A stretch of DNA of 64,000 bases from the NCBI GenBank assembly GCA_018260475.1, contig JAGLBA010000001.1, positions 1-64,000 of the forward strand. The letters are read 5' to 3'. The notes beneath the pieces were generated by a model, which had not been told where the DNA came from, made no database searches, and was given only the letters and a program-made list of their open reading frames with translations. The position numbers were made by a program, and so were the translations under genes. Source of the DNA: Chryseobacterium sp. Lineage in GTDB: Bacteria; Bacteroidota; Bacteroidia; Flavobacteriales; Weeksellaceae. Position 1 is the first letter of the stretch. Each line of letters starts with the position of its first letter. This document shows, piece after piece, positions 9,694 through 18,584 of this stretch.

Positions 9694-11484
9694 TTAGAGC
9701 GATTGGTAATATTCTTTGATTTTTTGAGCCATCAACTTCCGGCGAAGATTCAAAAATTCTGGATAATGCTCTATATCCATTTCTTGTATTTCTAACGGAA
9801 CACAGTTCATTTTTAAATTTCCTAAAAGTTCTTCTTCATTTGATATACCACTGACCAATTTACTGGAATCAACCATTTGGTTTTTTATAAGTCCAAAATA
9901 ATCTTTCGGAGGTTTATTACCTACCTTTATATTGACTTCCGACTGCATATACACATAGTTCGCAATCTGATTATATTTACTTCTATCCAAACCAAGTTTG
10001 CTCAAATAATCTTTTGGGAAAAGATGGTGAATGTCGCCACGCAAAGAAATCAAATCTCCCACCGTAACATCCTTAGATAAAAACCCTCGATCATTGGCTT
10101 TCACTTGAGAGGCTAAAAATATATGGAAGTAAGGACTACTCGCCACAGAAGTATCTAAACTTTGTGGCAAGGAAGCATTCCAAAAAGCGTCCGAAAGCTC
10201 ACCTTCTTCCTTTTCCTTTAAATATTCACCAAAAGGTTTTTCAGAAATTTGTTTAATATCATAATCAAATGTGCTTTCAGGTGAGCCTGAATATCGTCCT
10301 GTAAGGATAGAATAAACTAGCCATCGACGAACATAGCTTTCAATATCAACAGAATTTACGCCTAATTCCCTGAGCTTTAAGTAAACAATATAAGCGAAGT
10401 TGAGTGCATTTTGAGAACGGATTAGCTTAGGAGAAATAAACCCGGCGGATTTTACAATCATTAGAAACCTTTTGAAATTAGTTTCATTTATGAAATTATA
10501 AACCCCTTGCTTTAATTTAAGGAAGGACTTTTCGGCAATTTCTGTTTCATAACTACGCGTTTCAAAATTTCTACCGGAGAGTAAACTGACCAAATCTGAA
10601 AGTCGTCCTCTATTAAACTGCGTAGTAAATGCAACACGAATCAAGTCGTTATAACCTGGATCATACAAATCCTCATTCTCTGTTTTGAGCCATGACATTT
10701 TTTGGAAATATTCTGTCTTCGCAAAATCTTTGTCATGGTCAATAATCTGTTTATAAAAATCAGGTGATATCGCCAAATGGCAGAAATAATCTATTGCCTT
10801 CCTTAGTTCGTTGCCTCCATTTTCGGTATCTGCGGCAATTTTACTCATCGCAAAATCTGCTTGACTTAAAACAACACCTTTAGAGTTTATTCTGATGAAA
10901 ATCTCCGTAACCGTCTCAATATCAAGTTCTGGAGCAAGCTCAATCATCCCGATTGGCTTTTTTACAATACTGATGAGTCGAGAAAATGAATTTTCAATTA
11001 AGTCTTCATCTACATCCGGATTCAATGCTAAATAATCTCTAACCAATTTTAATAAACTTATCTTCCCCGAAAATGCATCCGTAATATCATGAAGCCAAAT
11101 TTTATCCTTTAAAATTGCAGGATTCTGCACCTCAAACCGTTCTTCAATTGGGTTAAAGGCAATCTTAATTTTTACGCGTTGGTAATTTTTGTTGATGACG
11201 TATTCGCCGAGAATTGCCGCAGTGAGTGCTGTTATTCTCTGTTGCCCATCGATCAGAACTTTTTTTCCTTCACTGAGGCTTCCGTCTTTCAGTTTTACAT
11301 TGGGGTTTCGCCATGCGATGATATAGCCAATTGGATAGCCTTGGTATAAACTATCCATCAAATCCCGGACTTTCGAACTATCCCAAACGAATGGTCTTTG
11401 GATTTCCGGAATGGCAATTTCACCAGACTTCACCCAAACTAAAATAGTTTCGATTAAATGCTGATTTACTGAATATTTTTGCAT
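9694..11484 (-). CDS. DUF262/DUF1524 protein (GmrSD-type nuclease, candidate defence gene)
   Basis: 596 residues. The N-terminus carries the DUF262 (ParB/sulfiredoxin-like) marks [11 protein letters not shown] (residues 25-35) and [11 protein letters not shown] (77-87), the NTP-sensing part of Gmr[20 protein letters not shown] (195-212) is the usual mid-domain motif. The C-terminal DUF1524 region has HHLFPKDYL (486-494) followed by Asn-rich helices, the His-Me finger nuclease core. GmrSD enzymes cut modified (glucosylated hydroxymethylated) phage DNA, and other DUF262 proteins act in BREX and related defences. Here both halves are in one chain. The gene lies between a HerA-like ATPase and an exonuclease, all on the minus strand, and looks more AT-rich than its neighbours. 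The family is clear; its target is unknown. Confidence 0.88.
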   Translation of the reverse strand: MQKYSVNQHLIETILVWVKSGEIAIPEIQRPFVWDSSKVRDLMDSLYQGYPIGYIIAWRNPNVKLKDGSLSEGKKVLIDGQQRITALTAAILGEYVINKNYQRVKIKIAFNPIEERFEVQNPAILKDKIWLHDITDAFSGKISLLKLVRDYLALNPDVDEDLIENSFSRLISIVKKPIGMIELAPELDIETVTEIFIRINSKGVVLSQADFAMSKIAADTENGGNELRKAIDYFCHLAISPDFYKQIIDHDKDFAKTEYFQKMSWLKTENEDLYDPGYNDLIRVAFTTQFNRGRLSDLVSLLSGRNFETRSYETEIAEKSFLKLKQGVYNFINETNFKRFLMIVKSAGFISPKLIRSQNALNFAYIVYLKLRELGVNSVDIESYVRRWLVYSILTGRYSGSPESTFDYDIKQISEKPFGEYLKEKEEGELSDAFWNASLPQSLDTSVASSPYFHIFLASQVKANDRGFLSKDVTVGDLISLRGDIHHLFPKDYLSKLGLDRSKYNQIANYVYMQSEVNIKVGNKPPKDYFGLIKNQMVDSSKLVSGISNEEELLGNLKMNCVPLEIQEMDIEHYPEFLNLRRKLMAQKIKEYYQSL

Positions 11485-11546
11485 TAAATTTAATAAATAA
11501 AGTTTTTAGCAGAAAGCATTTTACTGAATGCGGAAAGCTATTTGTT

Positions 11547-13073
11547 CTATCTCCTTCTACCACCCAATCCAAACATTCCCAAAATCGCTTTCGCGCCTTC
11601 GCGCATCAGGGTGTTGGTGAAGGTTTTTCCGGCTCTGCTGGAGAGTACTTGTTCTACTACGCTTGGTTCTTCTTTTACGGGTTTTACTTTTTGTTCTGGT
11701 GCGGCATTTTGAACGGCTTGCTCCATGCGGTTGGTGAGCATCTCGTAGGCAGAATCTTTGTCCACCGTTTGCTCGTATTTCGCCACCAATGCAGAACGCG
11801 AAGTCAGATCGGCAACTTCCGCGGGATTCAAAACATCCATGCGGGATTCCGGCGAAACAAGGTAGGTGTGCACAAGCGGCGTCGGGATTCCTTTTTCATC
11901 CAAAGCCGTTACAAACGCCTCCCCGATCCCGAGGTTTTGAATTAAATTTCCGGCATCGTAATATTCGGTAAGTGGATAATTTTCTACTGCTTGATTGATT
12001 TCTTTTCTGTCTTTAGCGGTAAAACCTCTTAGCGCGTGCTGAATTTTCAAGCCCAATTGTGACAGCACATTTTCTGGCACATCGCCCGGAATTTGGGTGA
12101 TGAAGTAAATCCCAACACCCTTGGAACGAATCAGTTTCACCATTGTTTCGATTTGTGAGAGAAGCGTTTTACTTGCTTCGTTAAAAATCAAATGCGCCTC
12201 ATCGATGAAAAGTACTAACTTTGGCTTTCCAGCATCCCCTTCTTCCGGGAAAGTCAGATATATTTCCGCGAAAAGCGAAAGCATAAAAGTTGAAAACAGT
12301 TGCGGTTTGGTCTGTATATCGGAAACGCGGAGGATGTTCACCACGCCCTTTCCGTCGCGCTGCTGCAATAAATCCTGCACATCGAAACTCGGCTCACCGA
12401 AAAATTCTGTGGCACCTTGTTGCTCCATCGCCACGATAGAACGGAGAATCGCCCCCAGAGACGCCCCTGAAATAGAACCATAATTATTTGCCAAATCGGC
12501 CTTTCCCTGTGGGTTGTCGGTTACATATTGTAATACTTTCTTTAAATCAGCAAGGTCGATGAGTGGCAGACCTTTATCATCGGAATATTTAAAAACAATC
12601 GACATGATGCTCGATTGTGTATCGTTTAATTCCAAAATTTTAGAAAGCAAAACAGGTCCGAACTCAGTAACAGTAGAGCGTAATTTCACGCCCTTTTCAC
12701 CGGAAATACTCATCAATTCTACCGGAAATGCTTGAGGGTTGAACGAGAATCCTGTTTTGCCATACCTTTCAGTAATTATATCATTTGGCACACCCGGCTC
12801 GGCAATTCCGGAGAAATCTCCCTTGATGTCCAGCACCAAAGACGGTACACCTGCTTTGGAAAGTTGCTCTACAAACGCCTGTATAGTCTTGGTTTTCCCA
12901 GTTCCTGTGGCGCCGGCAATCAGCCCGTGACGGTTGATGGTTTTAAGAGGGAGCGTTACATTCACTTCCTGGACCACTTCACCATCCAGCATCCCCTTTC
13001 CGATGATGATTTGCTCGCCTTTTGGAGTGTATCTTGCTGATAATTCCTCTATGAATTTTGTTTTATCTGCCAT
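11547..13073 (-). CDS. HerA-like ATPase (DUF853 family)
   Basis: About 508 residues from an ATG at 13073 (MADKTKFIEEL); an upstream ATG at 13088 adds MKFFK. It shows Walker A GATGTGKT, the core VLDIKGDFSG, Walker B LVLFIDEAHLIF and an arginine/sensor region RSKGVGIYFITQIP. This belongs to the DUF853 branch of the HerA/FtsK superfamily, predicted DNA-pumping helicases whose cellular job is not established. The C-terminus (MFGLGGRRR) is short and basic. The DUF262 gene follows 62 bases downstream on the same strand. DUF853 genes are widespread housekeeping genes, so the link to defence is open. Confidence 0.88.
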   Translation of the reverse strand: MADKTKFIEELSARYTPKGEQIIIGKGMLDGEVVQEVNVTLPLKTINRHGLIAGATGTGKTKTIQAFVEQLSKAGVPSLVLDIKGDFSGIAEPGVPNDIITERYGKTGFSFNPQAFPVELMSISGEKGVKLRSTVTEFGPVLLSKILELNDTQSSIMSIVFKYSDDKGLPLIDLADLKKVLQYVTDNPQGKADLANNYGSISGASLGAILRSIVAMEQQGATEFFGEPSFDVQDLLQQRDGKGVVNILRVSDIQTKPQLFSTFMLSLFAEIYLTFPEEGDAGKPKLVLFIDEAHLIFNEASKTLLSQIETMVKLIRSKGVGIYFITQIPGDVPENVLSQLGLKIQHALRGFTAKDRKEINQAVENYPLTEYYDAGNLIQNLGIGEAFVTALDEKGIPTPLVHTYLVSPESRMDVLNPAEVADLTSRSALVAKYEQTVDKDSAYEMLTNRMEQAVQNAAPEQKVKPVKEEPSVVEQVLSSRAGKTFTNTLMREGAKAILGMFGLGGRRR

Positions 13074-13217
13074 TTTGAAAAATTTCATTATAATCGATAA
13101 AGATAATTTTTTTTGGTAAAATAAAAACAGCGAAGATGGAAATATTAATTTTTTATTTTAAAGTCAATAACAGAAAAACACAGTGAATCATTTATAAGAT
13201 GATACTTTTTATTTTAG

Positions 13218-13225
13218 TAATTTTG
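13218..13225 (+). promoter_or_regulatory. -7 promoter element before the Gre-like gene
   Basis: TAATTTTG is an exact TAnnTTTG match 21 bases before the ATG at 13247. No clear TTG lies at the usual distance. Confidence 0.4.
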
Positions 13226-13246
13226 TTAAAATAAATTCAAAGAATT

Positions 13247-13663
13247 ATGACAAGAGAAGATATCGTCAATAAGATAATCGAAGAGCAAGAAAAACACATC
13301 GAAAATTTGGAAAATACTGTAAACCAGTACAAAACTGCCTCCGACCTTGATGAGAGCGAGCCTCGCGATACCGAAGACCTTTCGCACCAAGACGAGGCCA
13401 AAGACATGCAGTTGCGCTATGAAAATATGTTAGCCGAAGCCGAAAACAACCTGCAATCCCTAAAATCCGGCGCGGGAACACTCATCGAAACCGATAAAGC
13501 CTATTTCTTCTCCGGAATTGCCGTGCCACCGTTTAAATTGGGTGATAAAGACATTATCTCCTTCTCATCGGACGCCCCTATTTCCGCTAAACTTGAGGGT
13601 GTGAAAACAGGCGATAAAGTTAAAATCGGAGAATTGGAGCACGAAATTCTTTCCGTGAAATAA
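13247..13663 (+). CDS. Gre-like/Rnk-like transcription factor homologue (small, coiled coil)
   Basis: 138 residues. The first ~75 are strongly charged and helical (VNKIIEEQEKHIENLENTV), ending in DESEPRDTEDLSHQDEAKD, which resembles the acidic tip of Gre and DksA factors. The last ~50 form a small beta-rich domain (AYFFSGIAVPPFKLGDKDI, GDKVKIGELEHEILSVK) like the Gre C-terminal FKBP-like domain. Such proteins in flavobacteria are annotated as GreA/GreB-family. RNA-polymerase secondary-channel binding is therefore inferred, not shown. The TauE gene starts 9 bases after its stop. Confidence 0.6.
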   Translation: MTREDIVNKIIEEQEKHIENLENTVNQYKTASDLDESEPRDTEDLSHQDEAKDMQLRYENMLAEAENNLQSLKSGAGTLIETDKAYFFSGIAVPPFKLGDKDIISFSSDAPISAKLEGVKTGDKVKIGELEHEILSVK

Positions 13664-13672
13664 CCTGATAGG

Positions 13673-14467
13673 ATGGAAATCATTGGCTACCTTTCGGCAA
13701 TCATCATCGGGCTCGTTATGGGCCTGATCGGCGGCGGCGGCAGCATCCTTAGTGTTCCGGTTTTCGTTTATATCTTCGGGTTTGATGCGGTTACTGCGAC
13801 AGCACTCTCGCTCTTCGTGGTAGGGATGACGAGTTTGGTAGGTTCCATCGGGTTTATCCGACAGAAGCAGGTGGAATTTAAAACCGCGTTGCTTTTTGGG
13901 ATTCCATCCATTTTTGGCGTGTTATTTTCCAGGCGTTTGGTCTTACCGAATTTGCCGCATTACATTATCCATCGCTGGGGAATCACGCTCACTAAAGACA
14001 TGTTTTTGCTGTTGCTTTTTTCTATTTTGATGGTCATTGCATCCTCGAAAATGATTCGGAAAAACGAGCGCACCGGATTACGGCAATCCGACCGCCCGAA
14101 CTACACGATTTTGGTCTCACAAGGCCTCCTGGTGGGCATCGTCACGGGGCTCATAGGTGCCGGTGGTGGATTTATGATTGTTCCTGCCCTCGTGATGCTT
14201 CTCGGATTAAGCATGAAAAGAGCCGTGGCAACTTCGCTGTTCATCATTGCCATGAATTCTGTTCTGGGATTCCTGAGTACCATGAAAATAGTAAAGCACG
14301 ATTGGAATTTCTTACTGACTTTCACTGCATTATCAATTGTTGGAATCTTCATCGGCATAAGTGTTTCAAAAAAGACAGACGGCAAAAAACTGAAACCTTT
14401 GTTCGGATGGATCGTCCTATGCATGGGTATCTTCATCATTATCAAAGAAATATTTTTAAAACAATAA
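13673..14467 (+). CDS. Sulfite exporter TauE/SafE-family membrane protein
   Basis: 264 residues with about eight hydrophobic segments. The family duplication is visible: GLVMGLIGGGGSILSVPV near the start and GIVTGLIGAGGGFMIVPA in the second half. Members export sulfite or organosulfonates or import sulfur anions. It stands directly before the persulfide dioxygenase gene, which supports a role in removing sulfite made by that enzyme. Confidence 0.92.
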   Translation: MEIIGYLSAIIIGLVMGLIGGGGSILSVPVFVYIFGFDAVTATALSLFVVGMTSLVGSIGFIRQKQVEFKTALLFGIPSIFGVLFSRRLVLPNLPHYIIHRWGITLTKDMFLLLLFSILMVIASSKMIRKNERTGLRQSDRPNYTILVSQGLLVGIVTGLIGAGGGFMIVPALVMLLGLSMKRAVATSLFIIAMNSVLGFLSTMKIVKHDWNFLLTFTALSIVGIFIGISVSKKTDGKKLKPLFGWIVLCMGIFIIIKEIFLKQ

Positions 14468-14561
14468 ATTCAGTTTGAATATAAGAGATTAAGGTCTTAA
14501 TTAAATTTAAACCCCTCATTTTTTAATTAAAACAACCTCAACATTTTAAAAAGAGAATAAA

Positions 14562-15965
14562 ATGAATATAGAACAAATTTACACCGGCTGCCTAGCGCAG
14601 GGTGCTTACTATATCACCTCCGGGCAGGAAGCCGCCATCATCGATCCGCTTCGCGAGACCAAACCCTACACCGATCGCCTTTCAAAAGACGGCGTTACGC
14701 TGAAATATATTTTTGAAACCCACTTCCATGCAGATTTTGTTTCCGGGCATGTGGATCTTTCCCAAAAAACTGGCGCACCAATCGTCTATGGCCCTACCGC
14801 ACAACCAAATTTTGAAGCCATCATCGCGGAAGACGGTCAAATCTTTGAAATCGGCGAGATTAAGATCAAAGTACTACATACGCCGGGACACACCATGGAA
14901 AGCACTACCTATCTCCTCATAGATGAAAACGGGCAAGAAACCGCTATTTTCAGCGGCGACACGCTATTCCTTGGCGATGTAGGCCGCCCTGATTTGGCGC
15001 AAAAATCCACGAATATGACGCAGGAGGAACTCGCGGGAATCCTCTACGACAGTCTTCAAAACAAAATTCTCCCTTTGCCAGACGATATTACTGTATATCC
15101 TGCTCACGGCGCAGGTTCGGCTTGCGGAAAAAATATGCAAAAGGAAACCGTAGACACGCTCGGCAATCAAAAAAAAACCAATTACGCACTGAACCAGCCG
15201 AATAAAGAAAGTTTCATAAAAGAAGTTTTAGACGGCCTCACCGCACCTCCAAAATATTTTGGGATGAATGTCGCTCTGAATAAAACGGGCTATGATAATT
15301 TTGAGACCGTTTTGGAGAAAGGAAAACATGCCATCTCCACCGAAGATTTCGAAGCAGTTGCCGAAGAAACTGGAGCACTGATTATCGATACCAGAAGTGC
15401 CGCAGATTTCCACAAAGGTTATGTCCCAAACGCCATCAATGTTGGATTGAAAGGTGATTTTGCGCCGTGGGCCGGCTCTATGATTGTAGATGTGAAGCAG
15501 CCAATTCTCCTGGTGAGCGACCCGGGGACCGAGGAAGAGGTGATTACAAGACTGTCGCGCGTAGGCTTCGACAATGTTCTGGGTTACCTCGAAGGTGGTT
15601 TTGAAGCTTGGAAAAATCAAAATGGTGAAACCGATACGGTAAACCGCATTTCTCCGGAGGAATTTGAAAAACAATACAGCGAAAATGCTAAGATCTTTGA
15701 TGTAAGAAAACCATCTGAATATATTGCTGAACATGTTTTAAACGCCGAAAACAAGCCTCTCGCAGACATCAGCGAATGGGTAGGAAGCGTGGATAAAAAT
15801 GAGCATTTCTTCGTGTATTGCGGCGGCGGCTACCGAAGCATGATCGCATCCAGCATCTTCAACGCCCGCGGCATCCGGAATTTTACAGAAGTAGATGGTG
15901 GCTACGGAAAAATAAAGGAAACGGAAGTTCCAAAAACGGCTTTTGCCTGTCAAAGTAATAAATAA
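14562..15965 (+). CDS. Persulfide dioxygenase-like MBL hydrolase fused to two rhodanese domains
   Basis: 467 residues. The first ~240 form a metallo-beta-lactamase domain of the ETHE1/persulfide dioxygenase type: THFHADFVSGH, HTPGHTMES, FSGDTLFLGDVGRPDL and YPAHGAGSACG provide the metal ligands. A rhodanese domain follows (LIIDTRSAADFHKGYVPNA), but its active-site loop reads LLVSDPGTEEE with no Cys, so it is probably catalytically dead. The last ~100 residues are a second rhodanese domain (KIFDVRKPSEYIAEHV) with an intact CGGGYRS loop. The enzyme should oxidise protein or glutathione persulfide to sulfite, and the rhodanese moves sulfane sulfur. Central gene of the sulfur operon. Confidence 0.92.
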   Translation: MNIEQIYTGCLAQGAYYITSGQEAAIIDPLRETKPYTDRLSKDGVTLKYIFETHFHADFVSGHVDLSQKTGAPIVYGPTAQPNFEAIIAEDGQIFEIGEIKIKVLHTPGHTMESTTYLLIDENGQETAIFSGDTLFLGDVGRPDLAQKSTNMTQEELAGILYDSLQNKILPLPDDITVYPAHGAGSACGKNMQKETVDTLGNQKKTNYALNQPNKESFIKEVLDGLTAPPKYFGMNVALNKTGYDNFETVLEKGKHAISTEDFEAVAEETGALIIDTRSAADFHKGYVPNAINVGLKGDFAPWAGSMIVDVKQPILLVSDPGTEEEVITRLSRVGFDNVLGYLEGGFEAWKNQNGETDTVNRISPEEFEKQYSENAKIFDVRKPSEYIAEHVLNAENKPLADISEWVGSVDKNEHFFVYCGGGYRSMIASSIFNARGIRNFTEVDGGYGKIKETEVPKTAFACQSNK

Positions 15966-15981
15966 ACTAAATTATATTATA

Positions 15982-16278
15982 ATGAACATTCTAGATAATA
16001 TACAGTTCCTAATGGACAAGCCTAATATTTTACCCATCGTAAAAACCGAAAAAGTAAAATATTTCGCAGTGGCTCTAGGCGAAAATGTGGTTTTGAAAAA
16101 ACACAAAACGCCGGTGCCTACTACGCTTACCGTCCTAAAAGGTGAAGTGCTTTTCTCTTTTTCAGATCGCGAATTGACTTTAAAAACATTCGACACCTTT
16201 GAAATCCCGATCGAAGAAGAACACGAAGTGACGGGACTACAAGGCGAAAATCTATTTACTCTAATCCAAGAATTATAA
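15982..16278 (+). CDS. Small cupin-domain protein of the sulfur operon
   Basis: 98 residues from the ATG at 15982; the upstream in-frame ATG lies inside the previous gene. A single cupin barrel is suggested by VVLKKHKTPVPTTLTVLKGE, FSFSDRELTLKTFDTFEIP and EEEHEVTG, with few metal-binding His residues (one in KKHK, one in EEEHE). Its stop codon overlaps the ATG of the next, broken gene (TAATG), so the two were translationally coupled. Function unknown. Confidence 0.75.
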   Translation: MNILDNIQFLMDKPNILPIVKTEKVKYFAVALGENVVLKKHKTPVPTTLTVLKGEVLFSFSDRELTLKTFDTFEIPIEEEHEVTGLQGENLFTLIQEL

Positions 16279-16500
16279 TGCAAGAATTAATATCGTAACA
16301 TAAAGTGGGCATCGTGGGCTACTTTGTAGGCGCAGCACTGGATTATGCTTATTACCACTTCATAGGATGCCGCCTCCGTGGCTTGTGCCATCACTTGAAA
16401 ATCAATGAAATCCACACTCTACGGGATGATCATGCTTCTATTGCTGTTTACAATTTTTGAAAATTCCACCAAAACAAAAACAAAATGTTTGATTTTATAA
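16278..16500 (+). pseudogene. Broken DUF6132-type small membrane protein gene
   Basis: From the ATG at 16278 the frame reads MQELIS, stop, HKVGIVGYFVGAALDYAYYH then FIGC. After that Cys the reading frame shifts by one base (near 16371) and continues SVACAIT, stop, KSMKSTLYGMIMLLLLFTIFE. Joined, this matches DUF6132, a short two-helix protein with a Cys-rich loop of the type GC...C.ITSNP...STLYG that is often found in sulfide operons. There are two in-frame stops (TAA at codon 7; TGA where Ser is expected) and a frameshift, so it cannot make the protein. The assignment rests on motif memory, not on a search. Confidence 0.7.
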
Positions 16501-16796
16501 AAAAACTATTCGGGAATAACTCTACCGACTTCCAAGCGCTTGTAAAAAGCGGAGCACAAATCGTGGATGTACGCACCGAAGCGGAATACGACAACGGGCA
16601 TATCCGAAATTCTAAAAACATTCCGCTGCAAAACCTCAGCAATGCCGCGGACAAACTCGATAAATCCCGCCCCGTGATTACCTGCTGTGCGAGCGGAATG
16701 CGCAGCGCATCTGCCAAAACCATGCTGGAGGAGATGGGATTTGAAACCTACAATGGAGGTGGTTGGAAATCTTTGCAAGAAAAATTGTCCTCATGA
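16485..16796 (+). CDS. Single-domain rhodanese sulfurtransferase
   Basis: 103 residues. A short hydrophobic N-terminus (MFDFIKKLFGNN) precedes a rhodanese domain: QIVDVRTEAEYDNGHIRNS, the active-site loop CCASGMRSAS and NGGGWKSL. It carries persulfide sulfur on the loop cysteine. Its ATG lies within the decayed 3' end of the DUF6132 relic. Its stop overlaps the next start (ATGA), showing tight operon packing. Confidence 0.93.
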   Translation: MFDFIKKLFGNNSTDFQALVKSGAQIVDVRTEAEYDNGHIRNSKNIPLQNLSNAADKLDKSRPVITCCASGMRSASAKTMLEEMGFETYNGGGWKSLQEKLSS

Positions 16797-17002
16797 AAAC
16801 GGATGTAAAACTCATTATCTGCAAAGTGGTTTACATATTCGGCGGTGTGGCGTTCATCCCGCTTGTCATAAAGGATCACATATAGTGGATCGCCCCTGTG
16901 CCCGGCTTGTATTTCGCCGCGATGGGATTTTTTGGGCTTGGCTGCGCATCCAGCGAATGCGACCTCCCGAACAATGAAACTAAAGAGCAAACTAAAATCT
17001 AA
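16793..17002 (+). pseudogene. Small membrane protein gene interrupted by a TAG codon
   Basis: The frame opened by the ATG at 16793 runs 69 sense codons to a TAA at 17000 but holds one TAG at codon 31 (16883-16885). Before it: TDVKLIICKVVYIFGGVAFIP; after it: WIAPVPGLYFAAMGFFGLGC then ASSECD. The reading frame is otherwise clean and both halves look like one two-helix membrane protein ending in a Cys-containing tail, so a functional ancestor is likely. It sits between the rhodanese and thioredoxin genes. A sequencing error at one base is the main alternative. Confidence 0.65.
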
Positions 17003-17007
17003 ATAAA

Positions 17008-17307
17008 ATGTCACAGAAATTTCAAGAACTTATCCAGTCGGAAAAGCCCGTCCTCATTGATTTTTTTGCCACCTGGTGTGGCCCTTGCAAGGTGCAGTCT
17101 TCGGTGCTGACCACCGTGAAAGAAAATGTAGGCGAAAGTGCGCGCATTGTGAAAATAGATGTGGACCGGTACCCCGCCATCGCTGCGGAAAACGGCGTGC
17201 GTGGCGTGCCTACGCTGGCGGTCTTCAAAAACGGCGAACTGCTTTGGAAGGAATCCGGCGTGCATGATGTAAACACCCTTACGCAACTTTTAAAAAACTT
17301 CGCATGA
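17008..17307 (+). CDS. Thioredoxin-family protein
   Basis: 99 residues, a single cytoplasmic thioredoxin fold with no signal peptide. The active site is FFATWCGPCKVQ, the cis-proline loop GVRGVPTLAVFKNGE. In this operon it probably reduces persulfides or rhodanese intermediates. The next gene starts within its stop region (overlap of 4 bases). Confidence 0.93.
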   Translation: MSQKFQELIQSEKPVLIDFFATWCGPCKVQSSVLTTVKENVGESARIVKIDVDRYPAIAAENGVRGVPTLAVFKNGELLWKESGVHDVNTLTQLLKNFA

Positions 17308-17717
17308 TGAGAAAATTCGTTTTACTTCTGATACTTTTTTCCAGTCTTTGTTTTGGTCAAAAGAAAGAGATTCTAAAGGTGATGCAAAAGCAACAGGCTG
17401 CCTGGAACAACGGCGATTTAGAAGGTTTTATGCAAGGCTATTGGAAGAGTGATTCGCTGCTGTTCATTGGCTCGAAGGGTCCAAATTATGGCTGGCAGAA
17501 AATTTTGGACAATTACAAAAAATCCTATCCCAATAAAGAAAAAATGGGAAATTTGGAATTCTCAGATATAAAAGTAAAACCATTGGGCAAAAACTATGCG
17601 CAGGTTATGGGACGCTGGAAACTAAAGCGCACGACCGACGAACCAAACGGAATTTATACCTTGATTTTCCAAAAATTCCGGGATGGCTGGAAAATTATTT
17701 CCGACCATACGAATTAA
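17304..17717 (+). CDS. Secreted NTF2-like/DUF4440-type protein
   Basis: 137 residues. A signal peptide (MMRKFVLLLILFSSLCFGQ) is followed by a single cone-shaped NTF2-like domain. The marks are VMQKQQAAWNNGDLEGFMQG, the core GWQKILDNYKKSYP, and the terminal strand FRDGWKIISDHTN. Such domains bind small molecules or act as steroid-isomerase-like enzymes; no catalytic residue can be assigned. Last gene of the sulfur operon, convergent with the amidase gene and overlapping it by 4 bases. Confidence 0.85.
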   Translation: MMRKFVLLLILFSSLCFGQKKEILKVMQKQQAAWNNGDLEGFMQGYWKSDSLLFIGSKGPNYGWQKILDNYKKSYPNKEKMGNLEFSDIKVKPLGKNYAQVMGRWKLKRTTDEPNGIYTLIFQKFRDGWKIISDHTN

Positions 17718-18475
17718 GGCAAAATCTCAAAATTATCCCTGTCATTTAGAAAAGCAAACTTTTTGCGGAATGATTTCAATTGATTTAAATCCAATTCTGC
17801 GGAGACAAGGTTGCTTTTTCGGTTTGAAATCTCTTTACCATCGGCAAAAAATACGAGCGAACTTTCCTCGTAAATTAATCCGTTGCCGTCCTTCCCTATT
17901 CGGTTTAGTCCAAACACATACGCCAGATTTTCGATTGCTCGCGCTTTCAACAAATGCCGCCATGCTTCGACGCGCGAAGCCGGCCAGTTGGCGACATACA
18001 GAATGGCATCATAGTCATCTTTATTCCGGGAAAACACAGGGAAACGCAGGTCATAGCACACCTGCAACAAGAAACGAACGCCTTTATATTCTACAATTTT
18101 GCGCTCTTTGCCTTTAGCATAGATTTTATCCTCCCCGGAGTAGGAAAATAGATGTCTTTTATCATAAAAATCATAGCCGCCATCGGGTTTTACGAAATAT
18201 AACCGGTTGTAGAATTTCCCTTGCTCCTCCACGGAAACGCTTCCTGCCACAGCGGCATTTTTAGTTTTAGCAAAACGCTTCATCCATTCCAAACACTCAT
18301 TCGATCGGTCGGCAATCTCTGCGGCGTCCATACAGAATCCCGTGGGGAACATCTCCGGAAGCAGGAAAAGATCGGCTTCCTCGGACGCAAATTCTTTTTC
18401 GATTAAATTAAAATTGGCAGATTTATCCTTCCAAATAATATCGAGGTTTAGGCCTGTGATTTTCAATTTGGTCAT
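17714..18475 (-). CDS. Carbon-nitrogen hydrolase (Nit2/YafV-type omega-amidase)
   Basis: 253 residues from MTKLKITGLNLDIIW; an upstream ATG two codons earlier is possible. The nitrilase triad is visible: Glu in LFLLPEMFPTGFC, Lys in YDKRHLFSYSGE, and Cys in VCYDLRFPVFSRN. The WPASRVEAWRHLLKARAIEN stretch is typical of YafV-like enzymes, which hydrolyse alpha-ketoglutaramate and alpha-ketosuccinamate. The substrate is inferred from this resemblance. Confidence 0.9.
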   Translation of the reverse strand: MTKLKITGLNLDIIWKDKSANFNLIEKEFASEEADLFLLPEMFPTGFCMDAAEIADRSNECLEWMKRFAKTKNAAVAGSVSVEEQGKFYNRLYFVKPDGGYDFYDKRHLFSYSGEDKIYAKGKERKIVEYKGVRFLLQVCYDLRFPVFSRNKDDYDAILYVANWPASRVEAWRHLLKARAIENLAYVFGLNRIGKDGNGLIYEESSLVFFADGKEISNRKSNLVSAELDLNQLKSFRKKFAFLNDRDNFEILP

Positions 18476-18584
18476 GAGCATTATTTATTTTCTAAAAATA
18501 GTTTATTTTATCATTATAACTTCAGATTTCTGCATTTCATGACCTCATTTTATAACAATTACACAGCGGAGACAAAGGACTGAA

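Noticed and set aside
16883..16885. TAG considered as a recoded (pyrrolysine) codon
   Set aside because: No pyrrolysine genes are visible and the neighbouring small gene is clearly dead, so decay is simpler.
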